DNA of 64,000 nt from Pantoea latae (GTDB lineage Bacteria; Pseudomonadota; Gammaproteobacteria; Enterobacterales; Enterobacteriaceae), in NCBI RefSeq assembly GCF_002077695.1, contig NZ_MWUE01000028.1:1-64000 (forward strand), given 5' to 3'. A model generated the notes under the pieces. The model was not told the origin of the DNA. It did no database searches and saw only the letters and a list, made by a program, of their open reading frames with translations. The translations under genes and the position numbers were made by a program. Of this stretch, positions 1-8,545 are shown piece after piece (position 1 is the stretch's first letter; each line of letters starts with the position of its first letter).

Positions 1-176
1 GCCAGGAGAGCCCGCAGGGATGCGGGCGAAAGGTGGGGCTGGAACAGGGATGTTCCATCCCCACCGGTCCGTCAGGCAGGCGAATGGCGTGAAGGGACCG
101 CGTCAGCGGCGCGAGGACCGGCCGCCCCTGAGCGGCTCCAGACTGCGTTATTACCTCGTGCTTAACTGACACATTA
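1..176 (+). repeat. Repeat element copy 1, right part with IS4-like end (left end lies outside the window)
   Basis: Bases 1-150 match 14736-14885 with four substitutions (at 24, 80, 121 and 137) and no gap. The right end at 161-176, read on the minus strand, is TAATGTGTCAGTTAAG, close to the left end of copy 2 and to the remembered terminal repeat of IS4. Two strong hairpins lie at 10-27 and 32-65, each with a GGGA loop. There is no transposase. The element ends 16 bp before the stop codon of the autotransporter gene on the other strand. I infer a non-autonomous (MITE-like) mobile element. Confidence 0.6.
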
Positions 177-192
177 CACCTTTTCTTCCCAC

Positions 193-3100
193 TCAGAACG
201 TCCAGCGCACGCCGGCGTTATAGCGCCAGCCCTTCGCGCCGTTGCCGTCGATCTCCTTACGGTAGTCCGCCTCGGCATAGAGCGAAACGTCGCTGCGGAA
301 GCGGGTGGTGGTGCCAATGCCGACGTCCCACATCTGACCGAACCTGCCGCTGTTGAAATCCTCGCTGAAATCGCTCTGCGCCGCGCCGACTTTCACCTTC
401 GACCCGCCGCCCCAGCCGCGAGAATAGTTGGCGCGCAGATAAGGGGTATATTCGCGCTGCGCGTCATCCTGCCAGGTGCGATCCAGCCGCGCGCCGAGGC
501 GGCCGATAGTCTGATCGTCATCGTCGAACGCCACGTCGACGCCATCCTTATCGCTGGCGTCGTCGAACTTCAGACGCATCCAGGTGAGCTGCGCCTGCGG
601 CTCCAGACGGAGGCCGTTGGCGAAGACAAAGGGATAGCCCGACTCCAGCGAGGCGCTCCAGCCGTCAGCCTTCAGCTTCGCCACCTCTTTCTGCCGCGCG
701 ATATCGGTGTCGCCGCGGTGCCAGCTCCAGCTCAGCGAGCCGTCAAGATAGAAGCCGCTGTCGCGCTGCCAGGTGCCGTAGAACGAAACGCTGTCGCTGT
801 CGAAGGTGGTGGAGCTGTAGCCGTCCGCCGCGTGCGGGCGAATACGCGTGTTGCCGCGCGTATAGGCGACGCCGCCGCGCAAACTGTCGCGCTCGCCGTC
901 CAGCTGCAGCAGATTGCCGCCGAATTGCACCGCGCTGTAGTCGATATCGGCGTCAAAGCCGTAGTCGCTAAAGCTGCGGTTGCTCCTGTAGGTCAGGTTT
1001 GAGCCGAGATAGCGCAGGAACAGCTCGCCGCCCGTGCCGCTGCGCTGACCGTCGCGCAGTTCGCCAAGGCGCTTATGCAGATCGTCGGTGATCGCCTGGG
1101 TGTAATAGGCCAGACCGACCGGCGCGGAGAGATAAGAGGCCACCTGCGGCGCCAGCGCCGGACGCGCTGCCGCCGAGGTCGCGCGGCCCGCCTGCGGCTG
1201 ACAGAGCGCGCCATCTTCGCAGATATAGCGGCTGGCGAGCCGGTAATCCCATCCGTCGCTGCTGCTGCTGCCGGGCGCAAACGCATACAGGCCATACTGC
1301 CAGGGCCCCACGGCGAGATAGCCGCCCTTCAGCGCGAAGCTGTCGCCGCCGGCGCTGCCGGAAACCTGCGCCAGCGAGACGCCCTCGCCGCCGTCGATTA
1401 CGCCGTCGCCGTTGGCGTCGCTCTGCGTGACGCCACGGCTGGCGACGGCGCGATCGTCAATCAGCGTGGTACCGGTAACGTCGCCGTTTACCCGCAGCGC
1501 GTCACTCTGCCCGCCTGCGCCGTTGAGCCGGGTCGCCAGCCGCAGCGTGCCGCCGAGCGACGCCAGCGTGCCGTTGATGGTCAGCAGATTACTGGCCGCG
1601 CCGCCGTTGCTGAGATCCAGCGTGCCGGCGTTGTTGACCAGCAGCGAGTCGTCGGTCGCGCCCGACAGCAGCGGATTGACGTTATTACCGGTAAACAGCG
1701 TGGAGTCGCGATCGATATTGATGGTGCTGTGCGCCAGCTTCAGGTTATCGGTCAGCGTCCACCTGGTTTTGTAGAAGTTGAGCGTGCTCCAGCCGGCGCC
1801 GAGGTTGACCCCTTTGCTGAGATCGTCGCCGCTGAAGGAGCCGCCGCTGGCGTCGATGTTGTTGAAGCTGAGCGTACTGCCCGCGCCGCCGGCGGTGGTG
1901 ATATGGCGGGTGTTCGCCAGGCTAACGTTCTCAATCAGCGCCTGGTTATTTTCGCCGCTGCCCATGGTCAGGCTGCCGTTAAGGGTGCCGCCGGTGACCG
2001 CCAGGGTGTCGCTGCCGTTGCCGGTATCGACATCACCCACCACGCTGCCGCCGATAAAGGCGAACTGGTCGCTGGTGGCACCACCTGCCACGATCGGCGT
2101 TTCCGGGTATTCGGCGCTGATATCGCCCTGGTTAATAAACAGCGTCTGGCCGCCGCGCAGGTCGATAACCGGCGCCACGCGGCTGTAGGAGATAATCGAG
2201 CCGCGGTTGATCACCTCGCTGGCGTTGCGGGTAACGATGGCCGAGCCGCCGTTCTCGTTGGCGATGGCGATAAAGCCGTCAGAGAAGACCTGGCCGGTAG
2301 TGTTGGCGCGAATCGCGTCGCCGCTGCCGTAAACGATAATGGCGTAGCCTGGCGGCACCACCAGATCGTTGGCGGTGGCGGAGCCATCCTCGTTCTGGAA
2401 CAGATAGCCGACACCGCTGCCCTGCACGTCAATCGTCGCCCTGCCGTTGTAGTCGAACGAAGTGGCGGAGCGGATGCCCGCGCCGTTAACGGGCACAAGA
2501 TAGGCGTTGTTCAGCGCAATGTTAGCGGTTTCCGCGCGGTTGTTAATGGCGCTGCCGCTGTCACCGGCGCTGAGGATAATTTCGCTCGCCTGCAGTCCCG
2601 CCGCGCCGCGATCGAGCAACACCGCGTCCGCGCTGCCGCTGGTCCAGATACCGCTGCGGAACAGCTGGTCGCCCTGAATATCGAGCGTGGCGTTTTCCCC
2701 GACGCGCGCCCCGGCGATGCCGCCATCCACCTGCACCGTGCCGTTATAGGGCTGATAGACGCCCGCGCCTTCGCTGACGTCAATGCCGACGCCGGACACC
2801 ACATGGATCCAGGTGTTGTTGATCAACCGACCCGCGTTTAGCAGCCGCACGCCGGTGTTGTTTTCGCCGGAAAGAAGAATCGTGCCGCTATTCATGACCG
2901 TCGCGCCGCCGCTCGCCTGGAGCGCCGTAACGTTTTTACCGCTGCCAAGAATATTGCCGTTGCCAAACACCACGCCGTCGCCGTTCTCGCTGATGGCGCC
3001 GATGCTGCCCTCGCCGTTGAGCCACACGTCGCCCAGATCGCCGTAGGCGCCGCTCGAGGCGCGCAGCGCCACCGCGCCCTTGCCGTTGAGGAAATAGGTG

Positions 3101-6100
3101 TCATTGCCATACATGGTGCCCGCGCCAGAGATATTGACCCCGGTGGTATTGGCGCCGCTCAGGGTGATCTCCCCTGGCCGCTCCGGGACAAAGATCGCGC
3201 CGTCGCCGAGCCGATAGAGCGTCGAGCCGTCGGTGGTCACATCCTGGCTGCTGCCGTACGTATTGAGGATGCCGCCGCCCTCGACCAGCCGGTAGCCGGT
3301 CTGATTCGCGTCATGAAACACCACCTTGCTTTGCTGGCCGAGGGTGATCCAGCCGCCGTAGAGCGCCTCGCCCGCCAGCGCGTTGACGCCATAGAGATTG
3401 ACCGTGCCGTCTTGCTCGATGCGCGCCGCGTCGCCGATGGCATAGAGGCCCGTGGTGGGGAAAAAGCGATCCGCGCTGCCTGCCGTCACGTTCAGCGTGC
3501 CGCTGCTGGTGATGGCGGAGGTGGTGGCGCTGGCGGAGTCGAAAAATTCGCCCGCGGCGTAGAGCGCGACCGCGCCGTCGCTGACGTTAATATCGCCGCT
3601 GCTGGTCGCTTTGCCGCCGCGCAGCGCCTGAATGCCATAGCTCTGCTCGCCGCGCAGGCTGATGTCGCCCGTGTTGGTCAGCGTCCCCTGAAACTGCGCG
3701 ATCAGGCCGATCTGCTGGCTGGCCGCGCCGCTGATATCCGCATGGTTGACCAGCGTCGAGGCGAAAGGCTGGTCGAGGCTGTTGGTGATATAGCGCGTCA
3801 GGTTGTAATAGTTGCCGTCCACCACCGCCGCCGTTGCGCCGCCGACGTTGAGGTTAAGCTGCGTTGCCGCATCGATGGTGCCCTGCGCGCCGCCCTCGAT
3901 GCGCAGGCCGGTAGAGGTGTTGCCGATATTGAAGGTTGCGCCGTGGGTGTTGACCTCCGAGCCTTCGCCCACGGCTTCAATACCGGTAGAGAACGCCGCG
4001 CCCGGCGCGATGGTCAGCCCGGCGCCGTCGAAGTCCGCGCCGTCCTGATAGCGGAAGATAGTGGCGTACCAGTCGTCAGGCCCGGTGGCATAGTTGCCCG
4101 CCTGCGGCAGGTTGATGCGGGCGTTCGGTCCGATGGCCAGCAGGCCCATCTGATATTCTCCGCTGCCGCCGAGCTGCGGCACCGCGTCGGCGGTCAGGTC
4201 AACGGTGGCGTTGCCCTCGGCGCGAATGCCGACCGCGCCGCTGCCCTGCAGAACAATTGGCCCGCTCAGCGTGGCGGACGCGTTGCCGCTGCCCTCTCCG
4301 TTGACCCACACCGCGGTGTTAAAGCTGCCGTTGAGGGTGTCGGCGCGGCCGGTGACGTTGATCGCCCCGCTGGAGAAGGCGCTGGCGCGCTCGCCGTCGC
4401 GGGCGATCACCTTGATGCCGGTGCCGCCGTCGCCGTTCAGGTTGATGGTGCCGCTGTTGCCCACCAGCCCGCCGCTGCCGGCATCGATCGCCAGCAGGCC
4501 GACGCTTTCCGCCGGACGAAACTGCGCGCGGCCGTTAAGGTCGATGGTGCCGTTGTTCAGGGCGATCGCGTCCGGGCCGCTTTCGACGCGCATCGCGGCG
4601 GCGTTTTGCACTTTGCTGCCGAGCACGATGCGCCCGTCGTTGATTACGGTGGAGTTGAACAGCTGCGCAATGGCGTTGACGCCGCCGCTCTGGTTGATCG
4701 CCACATCCTCGGCGACATCATTTTTGCTGTTCTGCGGCGCGCGGCCGACATAGATCACCCCGCCCGCGCCGTTGATAAAGCTGGCGCCGCTGCTGTCGAG
4801 CAGCACGCCGCTGCTGCTGGCGCCGCCGGAGGCGTCCGTTACGCCGACGTTGATCGCGCCGTTGTTGATGCCCTGCGCGTCGCTAAGCCGCAGCGCGCTG
4901 CCCCCTTGTGCCGTGGCGACGTTCAGCACGCCGTTGTTGACGAAGCGGCTGCCGTCGGTCGCCAGCACCGCGCTGCCGCTGTAGCCCAGCGTCGCCGGAT
5001 CGACGCCGCTGCCGTCGGCGTTGTTGAAAAAGCCGCCGTTAATCACGCCGTTGTTGACGCCGCTGGCGCCCGCCAGCCGCAGCGCCGTGTTCTCATGCGC
5101 CGCCGAACCGCTGGCGGCCAGCTTGCCGTCGACGATGGCCTTCGCGCCGTTGGTGGCGCGCATCGCGCCGCCGTCGGAGTCGACCACCTCCAGCGTGGCG
5201 CCCTTCTGCACCGAGACGCTGGCGCCTGGGCCGTCGGCGCTCAGCACCACGCGCTCGCCCACCGGCAGCGTCACCTCGTCGTAGTACTCATCGGCGTCGA
5301 TCACATAGGCGATGGGCGCGCTGTAGAGCGACAGCGCCTTATTAAATTCGCCGTTGTAGCTGCCCGCGCTGAGGTTGCCGCTCTGCAGTTGCTCAATCAG
5401 CCAGTCGTTGTACTGTCGCAGATCGTTCAGGCTGGCGACGTTGAATTCGCGGCTGTTGCCGTCCAGCGTGGTGACGCTGAACGGGCCGCTGTACTGGGCA
5501 ACATTGTCCACCCAGTACGCGAGGTTGTAGGTGTATTCGGTGTAGGAGCCGGTAAAGGCGATGCGGTTGGCTGACTGCCAGTTCATCGCGCCGCTGCCGC
5601 TGGCGGTGAAGAGCTGGCTCTGTTTCGCTGCCATGCTCCAGCCGTTGGTGGCGGCGCTGGTCGCCGCGCCGTCGACGCCGATATCGACATTGATGGTGCC
5701 GTTGCTGACCTGCGCCACGCGGGTGTTAATATACTGCTGGCCGTTGACGTTGTAATAGTTGGGCAGTTCGCTCTCAGGCGTCACCGACGCCAGCGCGCTG
5801 ATGCTGGCGGAATTGTAGACCTGCAGCTGATTATTTCCGCTGCCGTTAGCGTCAGGCACGTTAATCACATAATTCTGCGCGCCGAACGTCAGGCGATCCG
5901 CGCCGATAACGTTGTCATCGGAAATAATTCGGCCGCTCCCTAATAATTCGCCGATGGTAATGGATCCGCCGCCATCTTCGCCCGGCTGAAAACGCTGAAT
6001 ACCGCTTAGCGTTTGCGTCGATCCATTACAAACGCAAAATACGCCTGCTTTATTGTCATTTAATAAAGGCGAAAAAGGTTTTAACGTGGCGGCCTGACTA

Positions 6101-6168
6101 AAGGTAACCGGAAAAAAGAGCCCGGGCGCAGCGGCCAGGCTTAATAATATGGGATTTAATTTAAACAA
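193..6168 (-). CDS. Large AidA-like autotransporter adhesin (type Va secretion)
   Basis: Predicted 1991-residue surface or secreted adhesin. Residues 1-26 form a signal peptide ending SQA. A very long passenger follows (about 27-1690), rich in Gly, Asn, Ser and Thr with recurring NNGTI-like turns, as expected of a beta-helix. The last 290 or so residues form an autotransporter beta-barrel ending in RWTF with the usual terminal Phe. Two cysteine pairs are visible: Cys45/Cys47 just after the signal and Cys1650/Cys1656 just before the barrel. The start is TTG at 6168, with GGAGG about 8 bases upstream; I see no better ATG. Genes on both sides are housekeeping, so it is probably transcribed alone. 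Its specific ligand cannot be told from sequence. Long open frames on the opposite strand here are shadows caused by codon bias. Confidence 0.9.
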   Translation of the reverse strand: MFKLNPILLSLAAAPGLFFPVTFSQAATLKPFSPLLNDNKAGVFCVCNGSTQTLSGIQRFQPGEDGGGSITIGELLGSGRIISDDNVIGADRLTFGAQNYVINVPDANGSGNNQLQVYNSASISALASVTPESELPNYYNVNGQQYINTRVAQVSNGTINVDIGVDGAATSAATNGWSMAAKQSQLFTASGSGAMNWQSANRIAFTGSYTEYTYNLAYWVDNVAQYSGPFSVTTLDGNSREFNVASLNDLRQYNDWLIEQLQSGNLSAGSYNGEFNKALSLYSAPIAYVIDADEYYDEVTLPVGERVVLSADGPGASVSVQKGATLEVVDSDGGAMRATNGAKAIVDGKLAASGSAAHENTALRLAGASGVNNGVINGGFFNNADGSGVDPATLGYSGSAVLATDGSRFVNNGVLNVATAQGGSALRLSDAQGINNGAINVGVTDASGGASSSGVLLDSSGASFINGAGGVIYVGRAPQNSKNDVAEDVAINQSGGVNAIAQLFNSTVINDGRIVLGSKVQNAAAMRVESGPDAIALNNGTIDLNGRAQFRPAESVGLLAIDAGSGGLVGNSGTINLNGDGGTGIKVIARDGERASAFSSGAINVTGRADTLNGSFNTAVWVNGEGSGNASATLSGPIVLQGSGAVGIRAEGNATVDLTADAVPQLGGSGEYQMGLLAIGPNARINLPQAGNYATGPDDWYATIFRYQDGADFDGAGLTIAPGAAFSTGIEAVGEGSEVNTHGATFNIGNTSTGLRIEGGAQGTIDAATQLNLNVGGATAAVVDGNYYNLTRYITNSLDQPFASTLVNHADISGAASQQIGLIAQFQGTLTNTGDISLRGEQSYGIQALRGGKATSSGDINVSDGAVALYAAGEFFDSASATTSAITSSGTLNVTAGSADRFFPTTGLYAIGDAARIEQDGTVNLYGVNALAGEALYGGWITLGQQSKVVFHDANQTGYRLVEGGGILNTYGSSQDVTTDGSTLYRLGDGAIFVPERPGEITLSGANTTGVNISGAGTMYGNDTYFLNGKGAVALRASSGAYGDLGDVWLNGEGSIGAISENGDGVVFGNGNILGSGKNVTALQASGGATVMNSGTILLSGENNTGVRLLNAGRLINNTWIHVVSGVGIDVSEGAGVYQPYNGTVQVDGGIAGARVGENATLDIQGDQLFRSGIWTSGSADAVLLDRGAAGLQASEIILSAGDSGSAINNRAETANIALNNAYLVPVNGAGIRSATSFDYNGRATIDVQGSGVGYLFQNEDGSATANDLVVPPGYAIIVYGSGDAIRANTTGQVFSDGFIAIANENGGSAIVTRNASEVINRGSIISYSRVAPVIDLRGGQTLFINQGDISAEYPETPIVAGGATSDQFAFIGGSVVGDVDTGNGSDTLAVTGGTLNGSLTMGSGENNQALIENVSLANTRHITTAGGAGSTLSFNNIDASGGSFSGDDLSKGVNLGAGWSTLNFYKTRWTLTDNLKLAHSTINIDRDSTLFTGNNVNPLLSGATDDSLLVNNAGTLDLSNGGAASNLLTINGTLASLGGTLRLATRLNGAGGQSDALRVNGDVTGTTLIDDRAVASRGVTQSDANGDGVIDGGEGVSLAQVSGSAGGDSFALKGGYLAVGPWQYGLYAFAPGSSSSDGWDYRLASRYICEDGALCQPQAGRATSAAARPALAPQVASYLSAPVGLAYYTQAITDDLHKRLGELRDGQRSGTGGELFLRYLGSNLTYRSNRSFSDYGFDADIDYSAVQFGGNLLQLDGERDSLRGGVAYTRGNTRIRPHAADGYSSTTFDSDSVSFYGTWQRDSGFYLDGSLSWSWHRGDTDIARQKEVAKLKADGWSASLESGYPFVFANGLRLEPQAQLTWMRLKFDDASDKDGVDVAFDDDDQTIGRLGARLDRTWQDDAQREYTPYLRANYSRGWGGGSKVKVGAAQSDFSEDFNSGRFGQMWDVGIGTTTRFRSDVSLYAEADYRKEIDGNGAKGWRYNAGVRWTF

Positions 6169-6541
6169 AACGTTTTCCTCCAGAGAGACAGCGCAGGACC
6201 ACTCAGACTTTTAGGTGTCTGGGTTGGCATTCTTTTTGGCGATAACAAATGGAGAAAAGCCGCGACAAACGCGGTCGCGCTGGCGGGTATCACACCATTT
6301 CGTTAAGAAAACGTCTACAAATCGTCAGTGCGATCGGCCTCAATAAAATGAGAATAAGAATAATGCCGTGTCGCACTCTATTTTAGCTGGACCGGTTATT
6401 TCACCTGCTCATGTTGATTACAAAGGTTTTATAATTCGACTTTAGTAAATAACCATAATCAAATAAGCAGGCGAAATGTTTGGGAGAATTAAAGCGCGGC
6501 GGTGAATCAGGCGAAAAAGAAAAAGAGGCGATGACGGGAAG
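6169..6541. promoter_or_regulatory. AT-rich upstream region of the autotransporter gene
   Basis: This stretch has no convincing gene. It is clearly richer in A+T than its surroundings, holds the ribosome binding site of the autotransporter, and should hold its promoter. An inverted repeat lies at 6404-6471. I cannot assign a transcription start. Confidence 0.5.
6404..6471. repeat. Long imperfect inverted repeat upstream of the autotransporter
   Basis: The left arm at 6404-6420 (CCTGCT then TTGATTA) pairs with the right arm at 6456-6471 (TAATCAA then AGCAGG). The two matched blocks in each arm are separated by a few mismatched bases. The roughly 35-bp centre is AT-rich. It could be an operator for a dimeric regulator or a cruciform-prone site. 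No protein can be named. Confidence 0.5.
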
Positions 6542-6591
6542 GAAAAAATAAAGCAGAACAGGCATAGCCGAAACGCATCGGACTATGCCTG
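6542..6591 (-). terminator. Rho-independent terminator of crl
   Basis: On the minus strand the stem CAGGCATAG/CTATGCCTG (6559-6591) is followed by a T-rich tract down to 6542, a few bases past the crl stop codon. Confidence 0.75.
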
Positions 6592-6597
6592 CCGTTG

Positions 6598-6999
6598 TCA
6601 GGCGCTGAGTTTTACCGGCTGCTCGTCGAAGCCGCTGGCGGGCGTCAGCCCCAGATTCAACTCCTGCAGCATCGCTTTCAGGCGCGTGTGGAAATTGCGC
6701 AGCGTCTCTTCCACCTTCTGGTTATTCTCTTTGCCTTTAATGTTCGCGACGGACCAGTCGCCATCTTTATCGAACAGGCCGATATGATAGACATAGGTAA
6801 AATGATCCTGATGCGCTTCCAGCTCCATCCACCAGCCCCAGAACTCGCGGCTTTCCGGCGCGGGTTTAACATTGACGCAGGCGGCCAGGCAGTCGAAAAA
6901 GAACCGCGTTTCTTCACATTTCCCTTCGCGGATATACGGTCCCAGCTCGGTGAAGCGCTTAAGCAGGCGACTACGGGGATGACCACTCGGTAACGTCAT
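6598..6999 (-). CDS. crl: Sigma factor-binding protein Crl
   Basis: Crl binds the stationary-phase sigma factor RpoS and favours formation of the sigma-S RNA polymerase holoenzyme, raising expression of curli and other RpoS genes. The 133-residue product matches the family along its length. It opens MTLPSGHPRSR, keeps the conserved GPYIREGKC block (residues about 20-28) and the EFWGWWMELEA block (about 52-62), and ends in PVKLSA. The usual length is about 133, so it is complete. The start is ATG at 6999. Its neighbour frsA on the same strand is separated by about 58 bp, as in E. coli, and a terminator follows. Confidence 0.97.
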   Translation of the reverse strand: MTLPSGHPRSRLLKRFTELGPYIREGKCEETRFFFDCLAACVNVKPAPESREFWGWWMELEAHQDHFTYVYHIGLFDKDGDWSVANIKGKENNQKVEETLRNFHTRLKAMLQELNLGLTPASGFDEQPVKLSA

Positions 7000-7057
7000 G
7001 CTAATTCTCCATAAGTTTGACCGTTAGTATTAAAGCAAACCGCACGTAATTTGCCAG

Positions 7058-8305
7058 CTACTGTTGTAACCGCTTTGCCAGCCAGTCGCAAACCTGATTC
7101 AGGGCGCGCTCGAAATTGGCCAGCGCCGGTCTGGCGGCAATCGGCAGCAGTTTGCCGTCGGCGGAGGAGCTGGCGATCAGCCGCGCGTCCTCTTCCGGGC
7201 CGAAAGGATCGTCTGGCCAGTAGCCCGCCAGCATCGGCGTCGGCGTGCGGCGTCCCAGCAGCCCCTGCACCTTCAGCGAGTATCGATTCAGCTCGGTGCG
7301 CAGCGCGCTGTCACTGGTAAAGGCCATGCCGAGGCGGCTGGCGAGCATATCCATATACATATCGGGGATGGCGTCCTGCTGCTGCGCGCTGGCCAGCAGG
7401 CTGTGCACCATCGGACCGAGCGTTGCCGCCGCACGCAGGCGCGGCACCTCCAGATAGGCGAGCCGCACCGCGACGTTGGCGCCGAAGCGATAGCCGAACG
7501 CCGCCACGCGCCGGTGATCGACCCAGGCCACGTTCTCCAGCTGGCGCAGCACCTGCTGATGCAGAAAGCTGGTGTCCTGGTTGAGCCGCCACTTCACGGA
7601 GAAGCCCACCGAGGGCATATCCAGCGTCAGCATGGCGATGCCGCGCGGCGCAAGGTAGTCGTGGAACAGACGGTAGTGGTCGCTTTGCAGCGAGTCGAGG
7701 CCGCCGCACAGCAGCACGGTGGGATACGGCGCCGAGGCGTTGGGCGGCATATGCAGGAAGCCGGTGATGGGGCTGCCGCCTTCGATATTGAAGCTGAGCG
7801 CCTTAAGTTCGCCGGGCAGACGCCGCGTTGCCTCTTCATAGGCGCGGTTCGCCAGCGTCTGCGCCTGATCCGCCAGCTCGTCGCCTTTGATATAGGGATA
7901 GGCGGCGAGGCTGAACAGGTGCGAGGCGTGCAGCCAGTGCTCGCCCGCCAGGCTGTCGTCGCCCTCTTCCTGCGCGCGCTGCTGCCAGAGGCCCGCCTGC
8001 TTCGACCACTCGAACGCCCAGTTGCCGCTGCGAAAGCCGATCACGGTGTCGAGCAGCGCGTCGTCGGTGTGCCGCTGATCGCTGATGGCGATACGCGCCA
8101 GCACCTCGCTGATCTCCTGCGGCGGCACGCCGCGCCACGTCCACATCAGCTTGTTGAGCATGCGATACCAGCCGTGCTGGCTGCTGCCGTCCAGCGTCGC
8201 TTCGATGTCGACAGCGGCGTGGTGCTGGCGATGCACCAGCGACGAGGTTTCGGGATAGTTGTAGTGCGGTTTGAATAGCTCTTCGCTGAGGTTTTTGCTC
8301 GACAT
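7058..8305 (-). CDS. frsA: Fermentation-respiration switch esterase FrsA
   Basis: FrsA is an alpha/beta-hydrolase-fold esterase reported to bind unphosphorylated EIIA-Glc and shift cells toward fermentation. The product is 415 residues against 414 in E. coli. It starts MSSKNLSEELFKPHYNYPE. A hydrolase core with a strand followed by LLCGGLDSLQSDHYRLF lies in the middle, and a nucleophile-elbow-like FGYRFGANVAVRLA segment follows. I chose ATG 8305 because GGAGAACCGAGC precedes it and similarity begins there; the open frame continues upstream into a palindromic repeat and is not coding there. gpt lies upstream on the same strand. Confidence 0.95.
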   Translation of the reverse strand: MSSKNLSEELFKPHYNYPETSSLVHRQHHAAVDIEATLDGSSQHGWYRMLNKLMWTWRGVPPQEISEVLARIAISDQRHTDDALLDTVIGFRSGNWAFEWSKQAGLWQQRAQEEGDDSLAGEHWLHASHLFSLAAYPYIKGDELADQAQTLANRAYEEATRRLPGELKALSFNIEGGSPITGFLHMPPNASAPYPTVLLCGGLDSLQSDHYRLFHDYLAPRGIAMLTLDMPSVGFSVKWRLNQDTSFLHQQVLRQLENVAWVDHRRVAAFGYRFGANVAVRLAYLEVPRLRAAATLGPMVHSLLASAQQQDAIPDMYMDMLASRLGMAFTSDSALRTELNRYSLKVQGLLGRRTPTPMLAGYWPDDPFGPEEDARLIASSSADGKLLPIAARPALANFERALNQVCDWLAKRLQQ

Positions 8306-8387
8306 GCTCGGTTCTCCTGGCGGCCTGGCAGTGGCTAAGTGTACTGCAGGGTCAGGAGCGGCGCGAGGTGCAAAAGAGCGCAGTGCG

Positions 8388-8499
8388 CGGCGGGTAGCAT
8401 GGCCTGTCCGCAAAGACGCAAAAGATGGCATCCTTGCCCGCTCGGCCTGCGCCATCCCTGGCGCAGGACGCTTTGCTCTACAGGCCATGCTACCCGCCG
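8388..8499. repeat. Variable-arm palindromic element, copy A
   Basis: The outer arms GGCGGGTAGCATGGCCTGT (8389) and its complement ending at 8498 form a 19-bp stem. Inside lie blocks shared with 40310-40492 and 62573-62681, including CGCAAAG near the left arm, GCTCGGCC in the centre and GACGCTTTGCTC near the right arm. It fills the gap between gpt and frsA. It encodes nothing recognisable and has no transposase. Confidence 0.75.
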
Positions 8500-8532
8500 T
8501 AAAAAGCACAACGCCCGGCAAGCCGGGCGTTG
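8500..8532 (-). terminator. Terminator downstream of gpt
   Basis: A ten-base GC-rich stem (AACGCCCGGC paired with GCCGGGCGTT) lies just after the gpt stop codon. On the minus strand it is followed by GTGCTTTTT. Confidence 0.7.
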
Positions 8533-8545
8533 TTAACACGAAAGA

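Noticed and set aside
1075..5574. Long plus-strand open frames of 588 and 753 codons opposite the autotransporter gene
   Set aside because: They are antisense shadows caused by high GC and codon bias in a repetitive gene; they are Ala/Arg/Val-rich, have no domain and no good ribosome binding site.
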